DNA of 64,000 bases, taken from NCBI RefSeq assembly GCF_022788695.1, contig NZ_CP085156.1:182684-246683 (forward strand), read 5' to 3'. The position numbers and the translations under genes were made by a program. The notes under the pieces are model-generated. The model was not told the origin of the DNA. It did not search any database and saw only the letters and a list, made by a program, of their open reading frames with translations. Origin of the DNA: Pseudosulfitobacter sp. DSM 107133. Lineage in GTDB: Bacteria; Pseudomonadota; Alphaproteobacteria; Rhodobacterales; Rhodobacteraceae. Position 1 is the first letter of the stretch. Every line of letters begins with the position of its first letter. Shown one piece after another: positions 20,381-29,132 of this stretch.

Positions 20381-20397
20381 CATAGGTCCGGCTTATG
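20381..20397. promoter_or_regulatory. Candidate LysR operator 2, CATAGG-N5-CTTATG
   Basis: This 17-bp imperfect palindrome lies nine bases before the LysR start and about 80 bp before the divergent oxidoreductase. It shares arms and spacer length with the site at 19464-19480. Autoregulation plus control of the divergent gene is the classic LysR layout. Confidence 0.55.
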
Positions 20398-20475
20398 ATA
20401 TACACCACTTTGCGTCTTTGACGCAGGCCTGTCCTGCCCTGTCTTATAACGATAACCAAAGGATCGGGACAGGGG

Positions 20476-21588
20476 TTGGCTGTGGATGTGATTGTACTTG
20501 GTGGCGGGCTGATGGGCACAAGTGCCGCCTATTTCCTTGCGCATCGGGGCAAATCGGTCACGCTGGTCGACACCGGCCCGATTGGCGCGGGGGCCACCGT
20601 GGCCTCCTTTGGCAACATTCGTCGCACCGGACGCTATTTGCCGCAGCTGCCACTGGCGCACCGTGCGCTGGGGCTTTGGAATGACGCCGAAAAGCTGCTG
20701 GGACAGGATGTAGAGTTTCGCGCCACCGGCCATCTGCGTCTGATCTTTGACCCCGAAAGCCGGGCCGACATGCGCCGGTTTGCACAGGACGCGCGGCCTT
20801 GGGGTCTGGAAATCGAGGAGCTGGACGCCACAGACCTGCGCCGCCGTTTTCCGGGTCTTGGGCCCGACGCCATTGGCGCGTCGTTTTCGCCCGATGACGG
20901 CTCTGCCAACCCCCGCCTTGTTGCCCCGGCTTTTGCCCAGGCCGCCGCGCGCATGGGGGTTGAAATACGGCCCAATACCCAGATTCGCAGCATCACACAC
21001 AGCGACGCGGGTTTTGCGGTAGACACCAGCCGTGGTCGGCTGCAAAGCCCGATATTGCTGAACTGCGCCGGCGCATGGGGCAAGGACATCGCCGCGCGCT
21101 TTGGCGAAGACGTGCCGCTGACAACCCACGGCCCCCAGATGGGTGTGACAGAACCCCTGCCCTACAGCATCAAACCGGTGCTGGGGGAATGGTCGCAGGG
21201 CCATGGAGTCTATCTGCGGCAGGTCGAACGCGGCAATATAGTTTTCGGCGGCGGTGTGACCCGCACGCCGGTCAACCCCGACCCCGGCCACGCCACGGTG
21301 AATCCCGCCTCGCTGGCGCAGCAACTGCTGGGCCTGATCCGCATTCTGCCCGCCCTGCGCAACGTCGCGGTGATCCGGCAATGGTCGGGCTGCGAAGGCT
21401 ATCTGGCCGATAATCTGCCGGTAATGGGCGCGTCGGGCACCACGCCGGGACTGTTTCACGCATTCGGGTTCAGCGGACACGGCTTCCAGCTTGGCCCCGG
21501 CGTGGGCGACGCAATGGCCGAGCTGATTGCAACCGGCATCTGCGACACCCCGCTTGCACCCTTTGACATCCGACGGTTTGCGGTATGA
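20476..21588 (+). CDS. FAD-dependent amine oxidoreductase (DAO family)
   Basis: The 370-residue protein starts with the FAD-binding motif VIVLGGGLMGTSAAYFLAHR. It has the DAO-family C-terminal FAD contact GLFHAFGFSGHGFQLGPGVG. It is the size and type of the beta subunit of heteromeric amine dehydrogenases (HcnC/OoxB/hydroxyproline dehydrogenase beta). It could pair with the FAD/BFD and [2Fe-2S] subunits encoded at 13655-15336 across the LysR gene. The start is a TTG at 20476 behind GGGACAGGGG; a GTG at 20482 is an alternative. Confidence 0.88.
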   Translation: MAVDVIVLGGGLMGTSAAYFLAHRGKSVTLVDTGPIGAGATVASFGNIRRTGRYLPQLPLAHRALGLWNDAEKLLGQDVEFRATGHLRLIFDPESRADMRRFAQDARPWGLEIEELDATDLRRRFPGLGPDAIGASFSPDDGSANPRLVAPAFAQAAARMGVEIRPNTQIRSITHSDAGFAVDTSRGRLQSPILLNCAGAWGKDIAARFGEDVPLTTHGPQMGVTEPLPYSIKPVLGEWSQGHGVYLRQVERGNIVFGGGVTRTPVNPDPGHATVNPASLAQQLLGLIRILPALRNVAVIRQWSGCEGYLADNLPVMGASGTTPGLFHAFGFSGHGFQLGPGVGDAMAELIATGICDTPLAPFDIRRFAV

Positions 21589-21593
21589 CACGC

Positions 21594-22919
21594 TCAGAAC
21601 TTCGACACGCTGCCCCATTGGGATTGGTTGAAACGGTCCAGCCGGTATTGCGCCGTTTCGGTGATGGGCGCACGGCCCAGCACCAGATCGGCCACCAGAT
21701 GCCCCACCCCCGGCCCGATGCCAAACCCGTGGCCCGACAGGCCGGCAGCCAGCGTCAGACCGGCAATGCCAATGTCGTTGTCGATCACCGGCACGCCATC
21801 GGGTGTGCTGTCGATATAGCCCGCCCAGCTGGCCTGAACCGGCACATCTGCAAGCGCGGGCAGCAGCTGCCGCGCGTTGGCCAGCGTCTTGTTCACAGTC
21901 GCAACCGAGGGGCGCGGATCAAGGATGCGCACCCGCTCCATCGGGGTTTCGCGATCAAGATCCCAGATCGCCATGGTTTCAAACCCCGCTTGCCAGGCCT
22001 GCAACCCGCCCGGCACCAGCGACCGCCAGCGTTTGGCGAACATCGGCAGGAAATGTTTGGCTTTGCGGATCATGCGGGGGGTCAGATCAACGTTTCCCTT
22101 CCCCGATATCGCCAGCGTGTGCCCGCCGTCGCCGCGCCGTGTCAGCGACACCGCAGCCGTGTGCAGCGCGGGCGGCAGCCCTTCGGCTCCCGGCGCCACG
22201 GACAGGATCGAACTGCGCACCGACGCCTGCGGAAAGAAAATGCCGGACTGGTGCAAAAAGCTGCCCGCCCATGCGCCGCCCGCCATCACCACCTGCGACG
22301 TGCGGATAACGCCGCGTTCGGTCACAACCGCAGAAACGGCCCCGGCTTCGGTTTCGATACCGCGTGCGGCACAGCCTTGCAGCACGACACCGCCATGCTG
22401 CATCACACCGCGCGCAATCAACGGTGCGGCGCTGGCGGGATCGGCAATGCCATCGCTGGGCGACCAGACGCCCCCGGCCCAGCTTTGCCCGGTGGCAGCC
22501 CCCCTTTCGGTGGCCTCTGCGGCGCTGAGCATGCGGGTATCGACCCCTTCGCCCCGCGCAAACCGGCCCCATGTGGCCCAACCGTCGATCTCGGCGGCGT
22601 TATTGGACAGATACAGCAATCCACAGCGGCGAAAGCCCAGGTCGGCCCCGATGTCCCTGGCCATATCCTCCCACAGGGCCAGACTGCGCGTCGACAACGG
22701 AAGTTCACGCGCGTCGCGGTTTTGCTGACGGCACCAGCCCCAGTTCCTGCTGGACTGTTCGCCGCCCACACGGCCCTTTTCCAGCAAGACCACCTTCAGG
22801 CCGGACCGTGCCAACCAATAGGCCGCACTTACCCCCACAATCCCGGCACCGATCACCACGCAATCTGCGGCATCGGGAATTTCGTCATTCGTCGTCAATT
22901 TCATCAAGGGGGCAGGCAT
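21594..22919 (-). CDS. FAD-dependent amine oxidoreductase (DAO family)
   Basis: The 441-residue protein has an N-terminal GxGxxG (CVVIGAGIVGVSAAYWLARS), an EQSSRNWGWCRQQNRD flavin-proximal segment and a C-terminal AAGLSGHGFGIGPGVGHLVA. These mark a D-amino acid/sarcosine-type oxidoreductase. It runs convergent to the previous oxidoreductase with only five bases between their ends and diverges from the Lrp regulator gene. It is therefore probably Lrp-controlled and acts on an amino acid or N-methyl amino acid. Substrate not determinable. Confidence 0.88.
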   Translation of the reverse strand: MPAPLMKLTTNDEIPDAADCVVIGAGIVGVSAAYWLARSGLKVVLLEKGRVGGEQSSRNWGWCRQQNRDARELPLSTRSLALWEDMARDIGADLGFRRCGLLYLSNNAAEIDGWATWGRFARGEGVDTRMLSAAEATERGAATGQSWAGGVWSPSDGIADPASAAPLIARGVMQHGGVVLQGCAARGIETEAGAVSAVVTERGVIRTSQVVMAGGAWAGSFLHQSGIFFPQASVRSSILSVAPGAEGLPPALHTAAVSLTRRGDGGHTLAISGKGNVDLTPRMIRKAKHFLPMFAKRWRSLVPGGLQAWQAGFETMAIWDLDRETPMERVRILDPRPSVATVNKTLANARQLLPALADVPVQASWAGYIDSTPDGVPVIDNDIGIAGLTLAAGLSGHGFGIGPGVGHLVADLVLGRAPITETAQYRLDRFNQSQWGSVSKF

Positions 22920-22968
22920 TGTATTCTCCGCACTTTTGTCCGAGCCTAAACCAGGTCGCCCAGCCGCT

Positions 22969-22998
22969 TATGCCGGATAGCCGCCTGACAACGGCATA
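22969..22998. promoter_or_regulatory. Inverted repeat in the Lrp/oxidoreductase divergent region
   Basis: TATGCCG (22969-22975) and CGGCATA (22992-22998) form a dyad with a 16-bp spacer, roughly centred between the divergent starts at 22919 and 23080. It is a possible Lrp site. Weak evidence. Confidence 0.3.
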
Positions 22999-23079
22999 TC
23001 CTGTCGAAAGCAGTTGACCTGAACAGTTTGCTGGCATTTCACACACGCTATAAGGTCTAAAGATCGAGAAGGACTGAAC

Positions 23080-23574
23080 ATGACTCTTCGCCACAAGCTG
23101 GACCGGATCGACCTGAAGATTCTCACCGAACTACAGGGCAACGGGCGCATCACAAACGCCGAACTGGCCGAGCGGGTGCACCTGTCGCCCTCGCCCTGTC
23201 TGATGCGGGTGAAAAAGCTGCAAAAGTCGGGGTATATCACCGGCTACGCAGCCCAGATCGACGTGGCGATGCTGGGCGAAACCCTTGTTGTCTTTACGGA
23301 ATTCACCCTGACCAACCACCGCCAGATCGACTTTGCCCGCTTTCAGGAAGCGCTGGAAAAGCTGGATTGCTGTGTGGAATGTTACCTGGTTTCGGGCGGC
23401 TACGACTATCTTGCGAAATTCGTGACCTCGTCGATTGCCGACTATCAGAACATCATCGAGGCCCTGATCGACCGCAACATCGGTATCGACAAATATTTCA
23501 GCTTTGTCGTGATGAAAACACCCTTTGCCAAGACCCAGATTCCCCTGACCCACCTGTTCGAAGATCAGGTCTGA
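23080..23574 (+). CDS. Lrp/AsnC-family transcriptional regulator
   Basis: The 164-residue protein has an N-terminal HTH (LKILTELQGNGRITNAELAE, then RVHLSPSPCLMRVKKLQKSG) and a C-terminal RAM domain around residues 65-145 with the usual CVECYLVSGGYDYLAKFV. AAGGACTGAAC precedes the ATG, a good RBS. It diverges from the DAO oxidoreductase at 21594-22919, so it likely senses an amino acid and activates that gene. The palindromic element at 23583 begins only eight bases after its stop codon. Confidence 0.94.
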   Translation: MTLRHKLDRIDLKILTELQGNGRITNAELAERVHLSPSPCLMRVKKLQKSGYITGYAAQIDVAMLGETLVVFTEFTLTNHRQIDFARFQEALEKLDCCVECYLVSGGYDYLAKFVTSSIADYQNIIEALIDRNIGIDKYFSFVVMKTPFAKTQIPLTHLFEDQV

Positions 23575-23582
23575 AATGCGCC

Positions 23583-23891
23583 AGGCTCTGGACCCATTAA
23601 TCTTACATACTCAGCGGCTATTTCACGAAATTGCAAGGGTTTGGGGCGCACAGCCAATAGTGGTTCTATTTGCAAGCGACCCAAACCCTTGAGATGAAGT
23701 GAAATCGCCGCCCGTCGCTCCGTAGGAGCGCTTAATAATATTGGCACGCCTTCGGCGTGACGGGTTTGACGGATTTTCCCGCAGCCTTCGTCACATCTGC
23801 TTGAAATAGAACCACTATTCTTGCGCAGATGCTCCTAGTCTGCGAAAAAATCTGTCAAACTGAGCATGTAAGATTAATGGGTCCAGAGCCT
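23583..23891. mobile_element. 309-bp palindromic MITE-like element with loop-complementary hairpins
   Basis: The ends are 32-bp inverted repeats (23583-23614 and 23860-23891, one mismatch; outer 26 bp perfect). Inside are several hairpins. Hairpin 1 has arms CAAGGGTTTGGG 23634-23645 and its complement at 23680-23691. Two small stems are at 23716-23730 and 23745-23759. Hairpin 2 has arms 23764-23784 and 23840-23860, 18 of 21 matching, plus a 7-bp inner stem. The loop of hairpin 1 contains a 16-mer (23656-23671) exactly complementary to a 16-mer in the loop of hairpin 2 (23804-23819). No protein is encoded. The right end supplies part of the stop codon of the ATPase gene. No clear target duplication was seen. 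Confidence 0.7.
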
Positions 23892-25557
23892 AACGGTCGG
23901 CAAACTGCGCGACCAGTTCAGGGTCCTGTTCCAGCGCCGACAACCAGCCCGTATCCAGCTGCGGTATCGACGAAATCAACAACCGCGAATACGGATGGGT
24001 GGCCTGCGCCGACATGTCGGCAGCGGGCAGCGCTTCGACCACCTTGCCTTTCAGCATCACCAGAACATCATCGCAAATCGCCTCGACGGTTGACAGGTCG
24101 TGGCTGATGAACATGTAGCTCAGGTTCAGTTCGCGCTGCAATTCCTTGAGCAGCTCAAGGATCGCCGCCGCCACAACCGTATCCAGCGCCGAGGTAATCT
24201 CGTCACACAGGATCAGTTCGGGTTCGGCCGCCAGCGCGCGGGCCAGATTGACCCGCTGTTTCTGGCCGCCCGACAATTCGCTGGGCAACCGGTGACGCAT
24301 GTTTGCAGGCAGGTGCACCATATCCAGCAATTCAATCACCCGCGCCTCGCGTGCCTTGCCCCGTAGACCGCGATAAAAGGTCAGGGGGCGTCCGATAATC
24401 GCGCCAATGGAATGGCCGGGGTTCAGGGCGGTGTCGGCCAGCTGAAACACGATCTGCATACGGCGCAACTGCTCTTTCGAGCGGCTTTTCAGGTCTCCTT
24501 GCAAGGCAGTGCCGTTCAGCATGACCTGTCCGGCAAAGGGTGGCAAAATACCCGCCACCGCCCGCGCCAGCGTCGACTTGCCCGAACCCGATTCACCGAT
24601 CACGCCCAGATTGCGCCCGGGCTCCAGACGGAACGACACATCCTCGAGAATTTTTGCGGTCGGCTCTCCGTTGCGCATGCGCCCGTAACCCGCGCACAAA
24701 CCGCTGACCTCAAGTATCGGCGTGATGGTTTCAGCCTCGGCTTGCGCTGCCTCGGCCGCACGCGGGGCCGGTTCAAACGCCGACAACAACTCTTGAGTAT
24801 AGGGGTGGGCCGGTGCCATCAGAATCTGTTCAGCGGTGCCTTCTTCCTGAATTTCACCATTGCGCAGCACAACGATACGGTCGGCAATCTGCGCCACAAC
24901 CGCAAGATCATGGCTGACGTAAACACCTGAAATGTCGCCCTGTTTCATCACCGACTTGAACGCCCGCAACACTTCGATCTAGGTGGTCACGTCCAGCGCC
25001 GTGGTCGGTTCGTCAAAGATCACCAACGACGGGCTGCCGATCAACGCCATCGCCGCCGAAAGCCGCTGAAGCTGGCCGCCAGACACCTGATGCGGATAGC
25101 GGTGCCCGATCTCTTCGGGGTCGGGCAGCGCCAGCGCGCGGAACAGTTCCACCGCCTTGGCCTGTGCCTCGCTGCGCGACATCAGCTTGTGAATGGCCGA
25201 AATCTCGATCACCTGATCCATGATCCGCTTGGACGGGTTGAACGCTGCCGCCGCCGACTGCGGCACATAAGACACCTGCGTGCCACGCACCTTCGCCCGC
25301 GCGCGGTTGCCCATCGCGGTAATGTCGGATTCACCGATGCGGATCGTACCGCCGTTAATCTCGCAGCCGGTGCGGGTGTGCCCCATCAGCGACAGCGCAA
25401 TCGTGGTCTTGCCCGAGCCTGACTCTCCGATCAGCGCCAGAATTTCCCCGGGCGCAATGTCAAAGCTGACGCCCTTGATGATCTTGACCTTGCGGCCGGA
25501 ATCCGTTGTGGCACCGATTTCAAGGTCCCGAACGCTCACAAGAGGGGTCTGTTGCAT
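23890..25557 (-). pseudogene. Fused dipeptide/oligopeptide ABC transporter ATPase (DppD-DppF) interrupted by an in-frame amber codon
   Basis: Together the frame encodes about 555 residues with two nucleotide-binding domains. NBD1 has Walker A GESGSGKTT, signature VSGGQLQRL and Walker B LVIFDEPTTALD. NBD2 has GESGSGKST, LSGGQKQR and LILCDEITSALD. Codon 193 (plus strand 24979-24981) is TAG where the family normally has Gln in DVTTQIEVLR, a single C-to-T change on the coding strand. Both halves remain in frame and otherwise intact. A GTG at 24972 could permit restart, giving a 360-residue product lacking the Walker boxes of NBD1. It may be a recent null mutation, a sequencing error or a suppressed stop. 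The ATG overlaps the upstream permease stop (TAATG). Confidence 0.85.
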
Positions 25558-26420
25558 TATTCGCTCCTGTCGCGGATTCGGGTGGGCAGATTGTTGATGA
25601 ACATGTTGACCGAAATCGTCAGCGACGCGATGGCGACCGATGGAAAGATCACCGCAGGCGCGCCCAGGCTCAGTCCTTCGATGTTCTCACGCACCAGTGC
25701 GCCCCAGTCTGCATAGGGCGGTTGCACACCCAGCCCCAGAAACGAAAGCCCCGACAGAACCAGCACGATAAACACAAAGCGCAGGCCCAGATCGGCCAGC
25801 ACCGGACCCAGAATATTGGGGAAAATTTCACGCACGATCAGATAGGGCGTCGCCTCGCCGCGCGCACGGGCAACGGTGACAAAATCCATGGTGTTGATGT
25901 TGACCGCCAGCGCGCGGGCAAACCGGTAGGATCCGGGCATGTAAATCGCCGTCAGGGTCAGGATCAGAACCGGAATGGACGACCCGACAGCGGCCACAAC
26001 GACCAGTCCGAACAACAGCGACGGAATGCCGTTGAACGCATCCAGCAGGCGCGACAGGATCATGTCGAACCAGCCGCCCGCAACCGCTGCGATCATTCCC
26101 AGCAGCACGCCGAAGGTACAGGCCAGCGTGACCGCCGCCAAAGCGATCCCCACGGTATAGCGCGCGCCCATCAGGATGCGCGAAAAGATGTCGCGGCCCA
26201 GATAATCGGTGCCCATCCAGAATTTGGAGGTCATCGGGCCAAAATAATCCCAATCCACGATCTTGCCCGGCGGATGCGGCGCCACCACCGGACCCACCAG
26301 CGCAACCAGCGCCCAGAACAGGATCACGACAAGGCCGATCCGCCCCACCCAGTTAAAGCTGAATTTGGCGCCTTTTGGCGGGGCAATCTCGGCTTCGGCA
26401 GAATTCTCAAAAGATGTCAT
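25557..26420 (-). CDS. dppC: ABC transporter permease DppC
   Basis: The 287-residue permease has six predicted membrane segments. It has the DppC-type N-terminal part (FGPMTSKFWMGTDYLGRDIF) and the EAA-like loop ARARGEATPYLIVREIFPNI. The start MTSFENS at 26420 overlaps the stop of dppB by ATGA, so the longer frame beginning at 26492 is rejected. With DppB it forms the membrane channel for peptides or similar solutes. Confidence 0.93.
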   Translation of the reverse strand: MTSFENSAEAEIAPPKGAKFSFNWVGRIGLVVILFWALVALVGPVVAPHPPGKIVDWDYFGPMTSKFWMGTDYLGRDIFSRILMGARYTVGIALAAVTLACTFGVLLGMIAAVAGGWFDMILSRLLDAFNGIPSLLFGLVVVAAVGSSIPVLILTLTAIYMPGSYRFARALAVNINTMDFVTVARARGEATPYLIVREIFPNILGPVLADLGLRFVFIVLVLSGLSFLGLGVQPPYADWGALVRENIEGLSLGAPAVIFPSVAIASLTISVNMFINNLPTRIRDRSE

Positions 26421-27376
26421 CAGCGCAACCTCGGATTGGACAGGATGGCGATCATATCCGCCAGCGTAATCAGGGACAGGTAGCTGACACAAAAGATCAT
26501 GGCGCAGGACTGGATCAGCGGCAGATCACGGGTCGACACCGCATCGACCATCAGCTTGGCCACACCGGGATAATTAAAGATCGTTTCAACGATAATCACG
26601 CCCCCCACCAGATAGCTCAGCGACAGGGCCACCGCGTTCGCAATGGGCCCCAGCGCGTTGGGCAATGCATGCACCAGCACCATACGCGACCGCGATGCGC
26701 CTTTCAGCAGCGCCATTTCGACATAGGGGGTGTTGATCGTGTCGATCACCGCCGCGCGGGTCATGCGGATCATCTGGGCGGAAATCACAAACGACAGCGT
26801 AATCACCGGCATCGCATAGGCCCGCAGCATCGCAGAGAATGAATCGACATCCGCGCCATAGCTCAGCGCCGGCAGCCAGCCAAGCCAGACCGCAAAGATC
26901 AGCACCGCCAGCGTTGCCACCATAAACTCGGGAACCGAAATCACCGAAATCGTCACCAATGTCACAATGCGGTCAAAGAGTGATCCGCGCCACATCGCAG
27001 CCCCGATCCCAAGGCTCAGCGCAACGGGAACTGACAACAGCGTTGTCACCGCCGCCAGCCGCAGCGAATTCACCAGACGCCCGCCAATCAGCTGCGCCAC
27101 ATCAATGTTGTTCACGTAAGAGATGCCCAAATCGCCATGCAGCAAACCCGTCAGCCAGCCGACAAACCGGCTGAGCGCGGGTTCGTTCAGCCCCATGGCT
27201 TCGCGCAGACCGGCCACAGCGTCAGGGGTTGCGGCCTGCCCCAACAAAATCTCGGCCACGTCGCCGGGCAGCATTTCCGTGGCAAAGAACACGGCGAATG
27301 ACACGATGACCAGCGTCACCAGCGCGATCCCAAGCCGTTGGGCGACAAGAATCCAGGGTAAAAGCGATTGCGGCAC
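26420..27376 (-). CDS. dppB: ABC transporter permease DppB
   Basis: The 318-residue permease has the DppB N-terminus (LVAQRLGIALVTLVIVSFAV), the large periplasmic loop and the cytoplasmic EAA-type segment LKGASRSRMVLVHALPNALG. About six membrane helices are visible. It is followed directly by dppC (ATGA overlap) and preceded by a hairpin that separates it from the binding-protein gene. Confidence 0.93.
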   Translation of the reverse strand: MPQSLLPWILVAQRLGIALVTLVIVSFAVFFATEMLPGDVAEILLGQAATPDAVAGLREAMGLNEPALSRFVGWLTGLLHGDLGISYVNNIDVAQLIGGRLVNSLRLAAVTTLLSVPVALSLGIGAAMWRGSLFDRIVTLVTISVISVPEFMVATLAVLIFAVWLGWLPALSYGADVDSFSAMLRAYAMPVITLSFVISAQMIRMTRAAVIDTINTPYVEMALLKGASRSRMVLVHALPNALGPIANAVALSLSYLVGGVIIVETIFNYPGVAKLMVDAVSTRDLPLIQSCAMIFCVSYLSLITLADMIAILSNPRLR

Positions 27377-27408
27377 AAAAGCACCTCGTTCTGTTGGGTG
27401 TCCGGTCA

Positions 27409-27433
27409 GGGCCGCGCGATCACCGCGCGACCC
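27409..27433 (-). terminator. Stem-loop between binding protein and permease genes
   Basis: In minus-strand RNA a 10-bp stem (GGGTCGCGCG pairing with CGCGCGGCCC, including one G-U pair) closes a 5-nt loop. It lies in the 83-nt gap between the binding-protein stop and dppB. There is no T-tract, so it more likely protects the upstream mRNA or attenuates weakly than terminates fully. Confidence 0.5.
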
Positions 27434-27459
27434 CGGATTTCAGGCCAGATCAGGCCGGA

Positions 27460-29070
27460 TCAGGCATCAAGCCAGACGTATTCCGCAAAAGCATAGCCCA
27501 TCATGCCACCCAGCGGGTTGGCTTTGAGGCCGCCAAGTTTCGTGGTCACGGCATCGACGTTGGAAATATAGGTAGGAATGATCGTTCCGGCCTCGTTTGC
27601 CACCATCTCTTGCATTTCCCAATAGATCGACGTGCGCTTGTCTTCGTCCAGCGCGCCGCGAGCTTCGATCATCATCTTGTCGAACTTCTCGGACTTGTAC
27701 TGGCTTTCGTTCCACGGTGCATCCGAAGCATACAGCAACGAAAACAGGATGTCCGGTGTCGGACGCGGGTTGATGTTGCCGAAATGGATCGGCGCTTTCA
27801 GCCAGTAGTTCGACCAATAGCCATCGTTCGGCACACGGTCGACTTTCAGGTTCATGCCAATCTCGGAACCGGCCTGTTGAACCAGCGTTGCCATGTCCAC
27901 CGACGACGACGCCGCATCAGAGGCCACAATCGGGATTTCGGTGCCCAGCAAACCGGCCTTTTCAAAGTGGAACTTGGCCTTTTCCGGGTCATAGGCACGC
28001 GCTGCAAGGGTCGGGTTGTGGTAACGGCTTGCCGAAGACACCGGCTGGTCGTTGCCAATCTCGGCCAGTCCGCGCAGCACCGATTTCTGGATCGCTTCGC
28101 GGTTGATCAGCGATTTCATGCCCTCGACGAAATCCATCTTCGTGCCCGGCTCCAGGTCGAGGCGGATGTTCAGGTTGGTATAGTTGCCCGCGGTCGAGAC
28201 CGAAGTTTTCACACCGTCCTGTCCTTCCAGCATCCGCAACGAGCGCGGATTGACCGCCCCCGCCAGATGGATGTCACCGGACAGCAACGCGTTGACGCGG
28301 GCGTTGTTGTCGGGGATGGCAAAGAATTCAAAGCTGTCCAGATAGGCGCCCTGCGCTTTGAAATAGTTGGTGTTTTTCACCGCAACCGACCGCACGCCGG
28401 GTTCAAAAACCTCGCAGATGAATGCGCCGGTGCCGTTGGCCTTGGTGAAATCCGTGGTCCCATCGGCAATAATCATGAAGTGGTGCAACGACAGGATCGT
28501 CGGCAGGTCGGCATTGGCCGCGTTCAGCACGATCTTGACCGTCAGGTCGTCCATCTTGGAAATCTCGGTCATCTGCTTGGCGATCGAATTCACCTTGGAC
28601 CCGACAGCTTCGTCCAGATGACGCTTTAACGAATACACAACGTCTTCGGCGCTCAGCGTCTTGCCATCGTGGAATTGCACACCCGACTTCAGCTTGATTT
28701 CCCATGTTTGCGCATCGTCCGAAGAAACGCTGTCGGCCAGCTCCATTTCAACCTGACCGGCTTCGTTCAAAAAGGTCAGGCGGTTGTAGAACGCACAGCA
28801 GCGCACATAATCGGTGGATAACGATGCCTTGGCCGGATCCAGCGTGTCAGCCGTCGACGACGACCAGCCCGCAGCCTTGAGCGAGCCGCCCGAAACCGGT
28901 GTTGCCGCAACCGCCGCACCGGCGTTCATCAGCAGCGAACCACCAGCCGTGGCCGCGATGCCCGATGCCATCAGCATTTTCAGCAATTCCCGTCGCGATG
29001 CCCCGCGGCGGATCATGTTCTCAATCGCCGCATCATCGCGGCGGGTCCAGTTTGTTGGTGTTTTTGTCAT
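27460..29070 (-). CDS. ABC transporter substrate-binding protein, family 5 (dipeptide/oligopeptide type), Tat signal
   Basis: The 536-residue SBP_bac_5 protein begins with a long Tat-type leader: RRGASRRELLKMLMASGIAA with a twin-arginine motif, a hydrophobic stretch and an AVAA-like cleavage area near residue 55. The mature part has family features such as WEIKLKSGVQFHDGKTLSAE and VVYSLKRHLD. It delivers a peptide-like or other cationic solute to DppBC. Because the ATPase gene downstream is interrupted, this transporter may be inactive or may borrow another ATPase. Confidence 0.92.
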   Translation of the reverse strand: MTKTPTNWTRRDDAAIENMIRRGASRRELLKMLMASGIAATAGGSLLMNAGAAVAATPVSGGSLKAAGWSSSTADTLDPAKASLSTDYVRCCAFYNRLTFLNEAGQVEMELADSVSSDDAQTWEIKLKSGVQFHDGKTLSAEDVVYSLKRHLDEAVGSKVNSIAKQMTEISKMDDLTVKIVLNAANADLPTILSLHHFMIIADGTTDFTKANGTGAFICEVFEPGVRSVAVKNTNYFKAQGAYLDSFEFFAIPDNNARVNALLSGDIHLAGAVNPRSLRMLEGQDGVKTSVSTAGNYTNLNIRLDLEPGTKMDFVEGMKSLINREAIQKSVLRGLAEIGNDQPVSSASRYHNPTLAARAYDPEKAKFHFEKAGLLGTEIPIVASDAASSSVDMATLVQQAGSEIGMNLKVDRVPNDGYWSNYWLKAPIHFGNINPRPTPDILFSLLYASDAPWNESQYKSEKFDKMMIEARGALDEDKRTSIYWEMQEMVANEAGTIIPTYISNVDAVTTKLGGLKANPLGGMMGYAFAEYVWLDA

Positions 29071-29132
29071 TTTCTTCCCCTGTTGTCGTTGTTGGGTGCC
29101 TTTCCGACCTTGTGTCGGTTCAGGCGGTGGTT

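Noticed and set aside
23583..23891. Group II intron or transposase gene inside the palindromic element
   Set aside because: The element is too short and has no open frame of useful length. Only inverted repeats are present.
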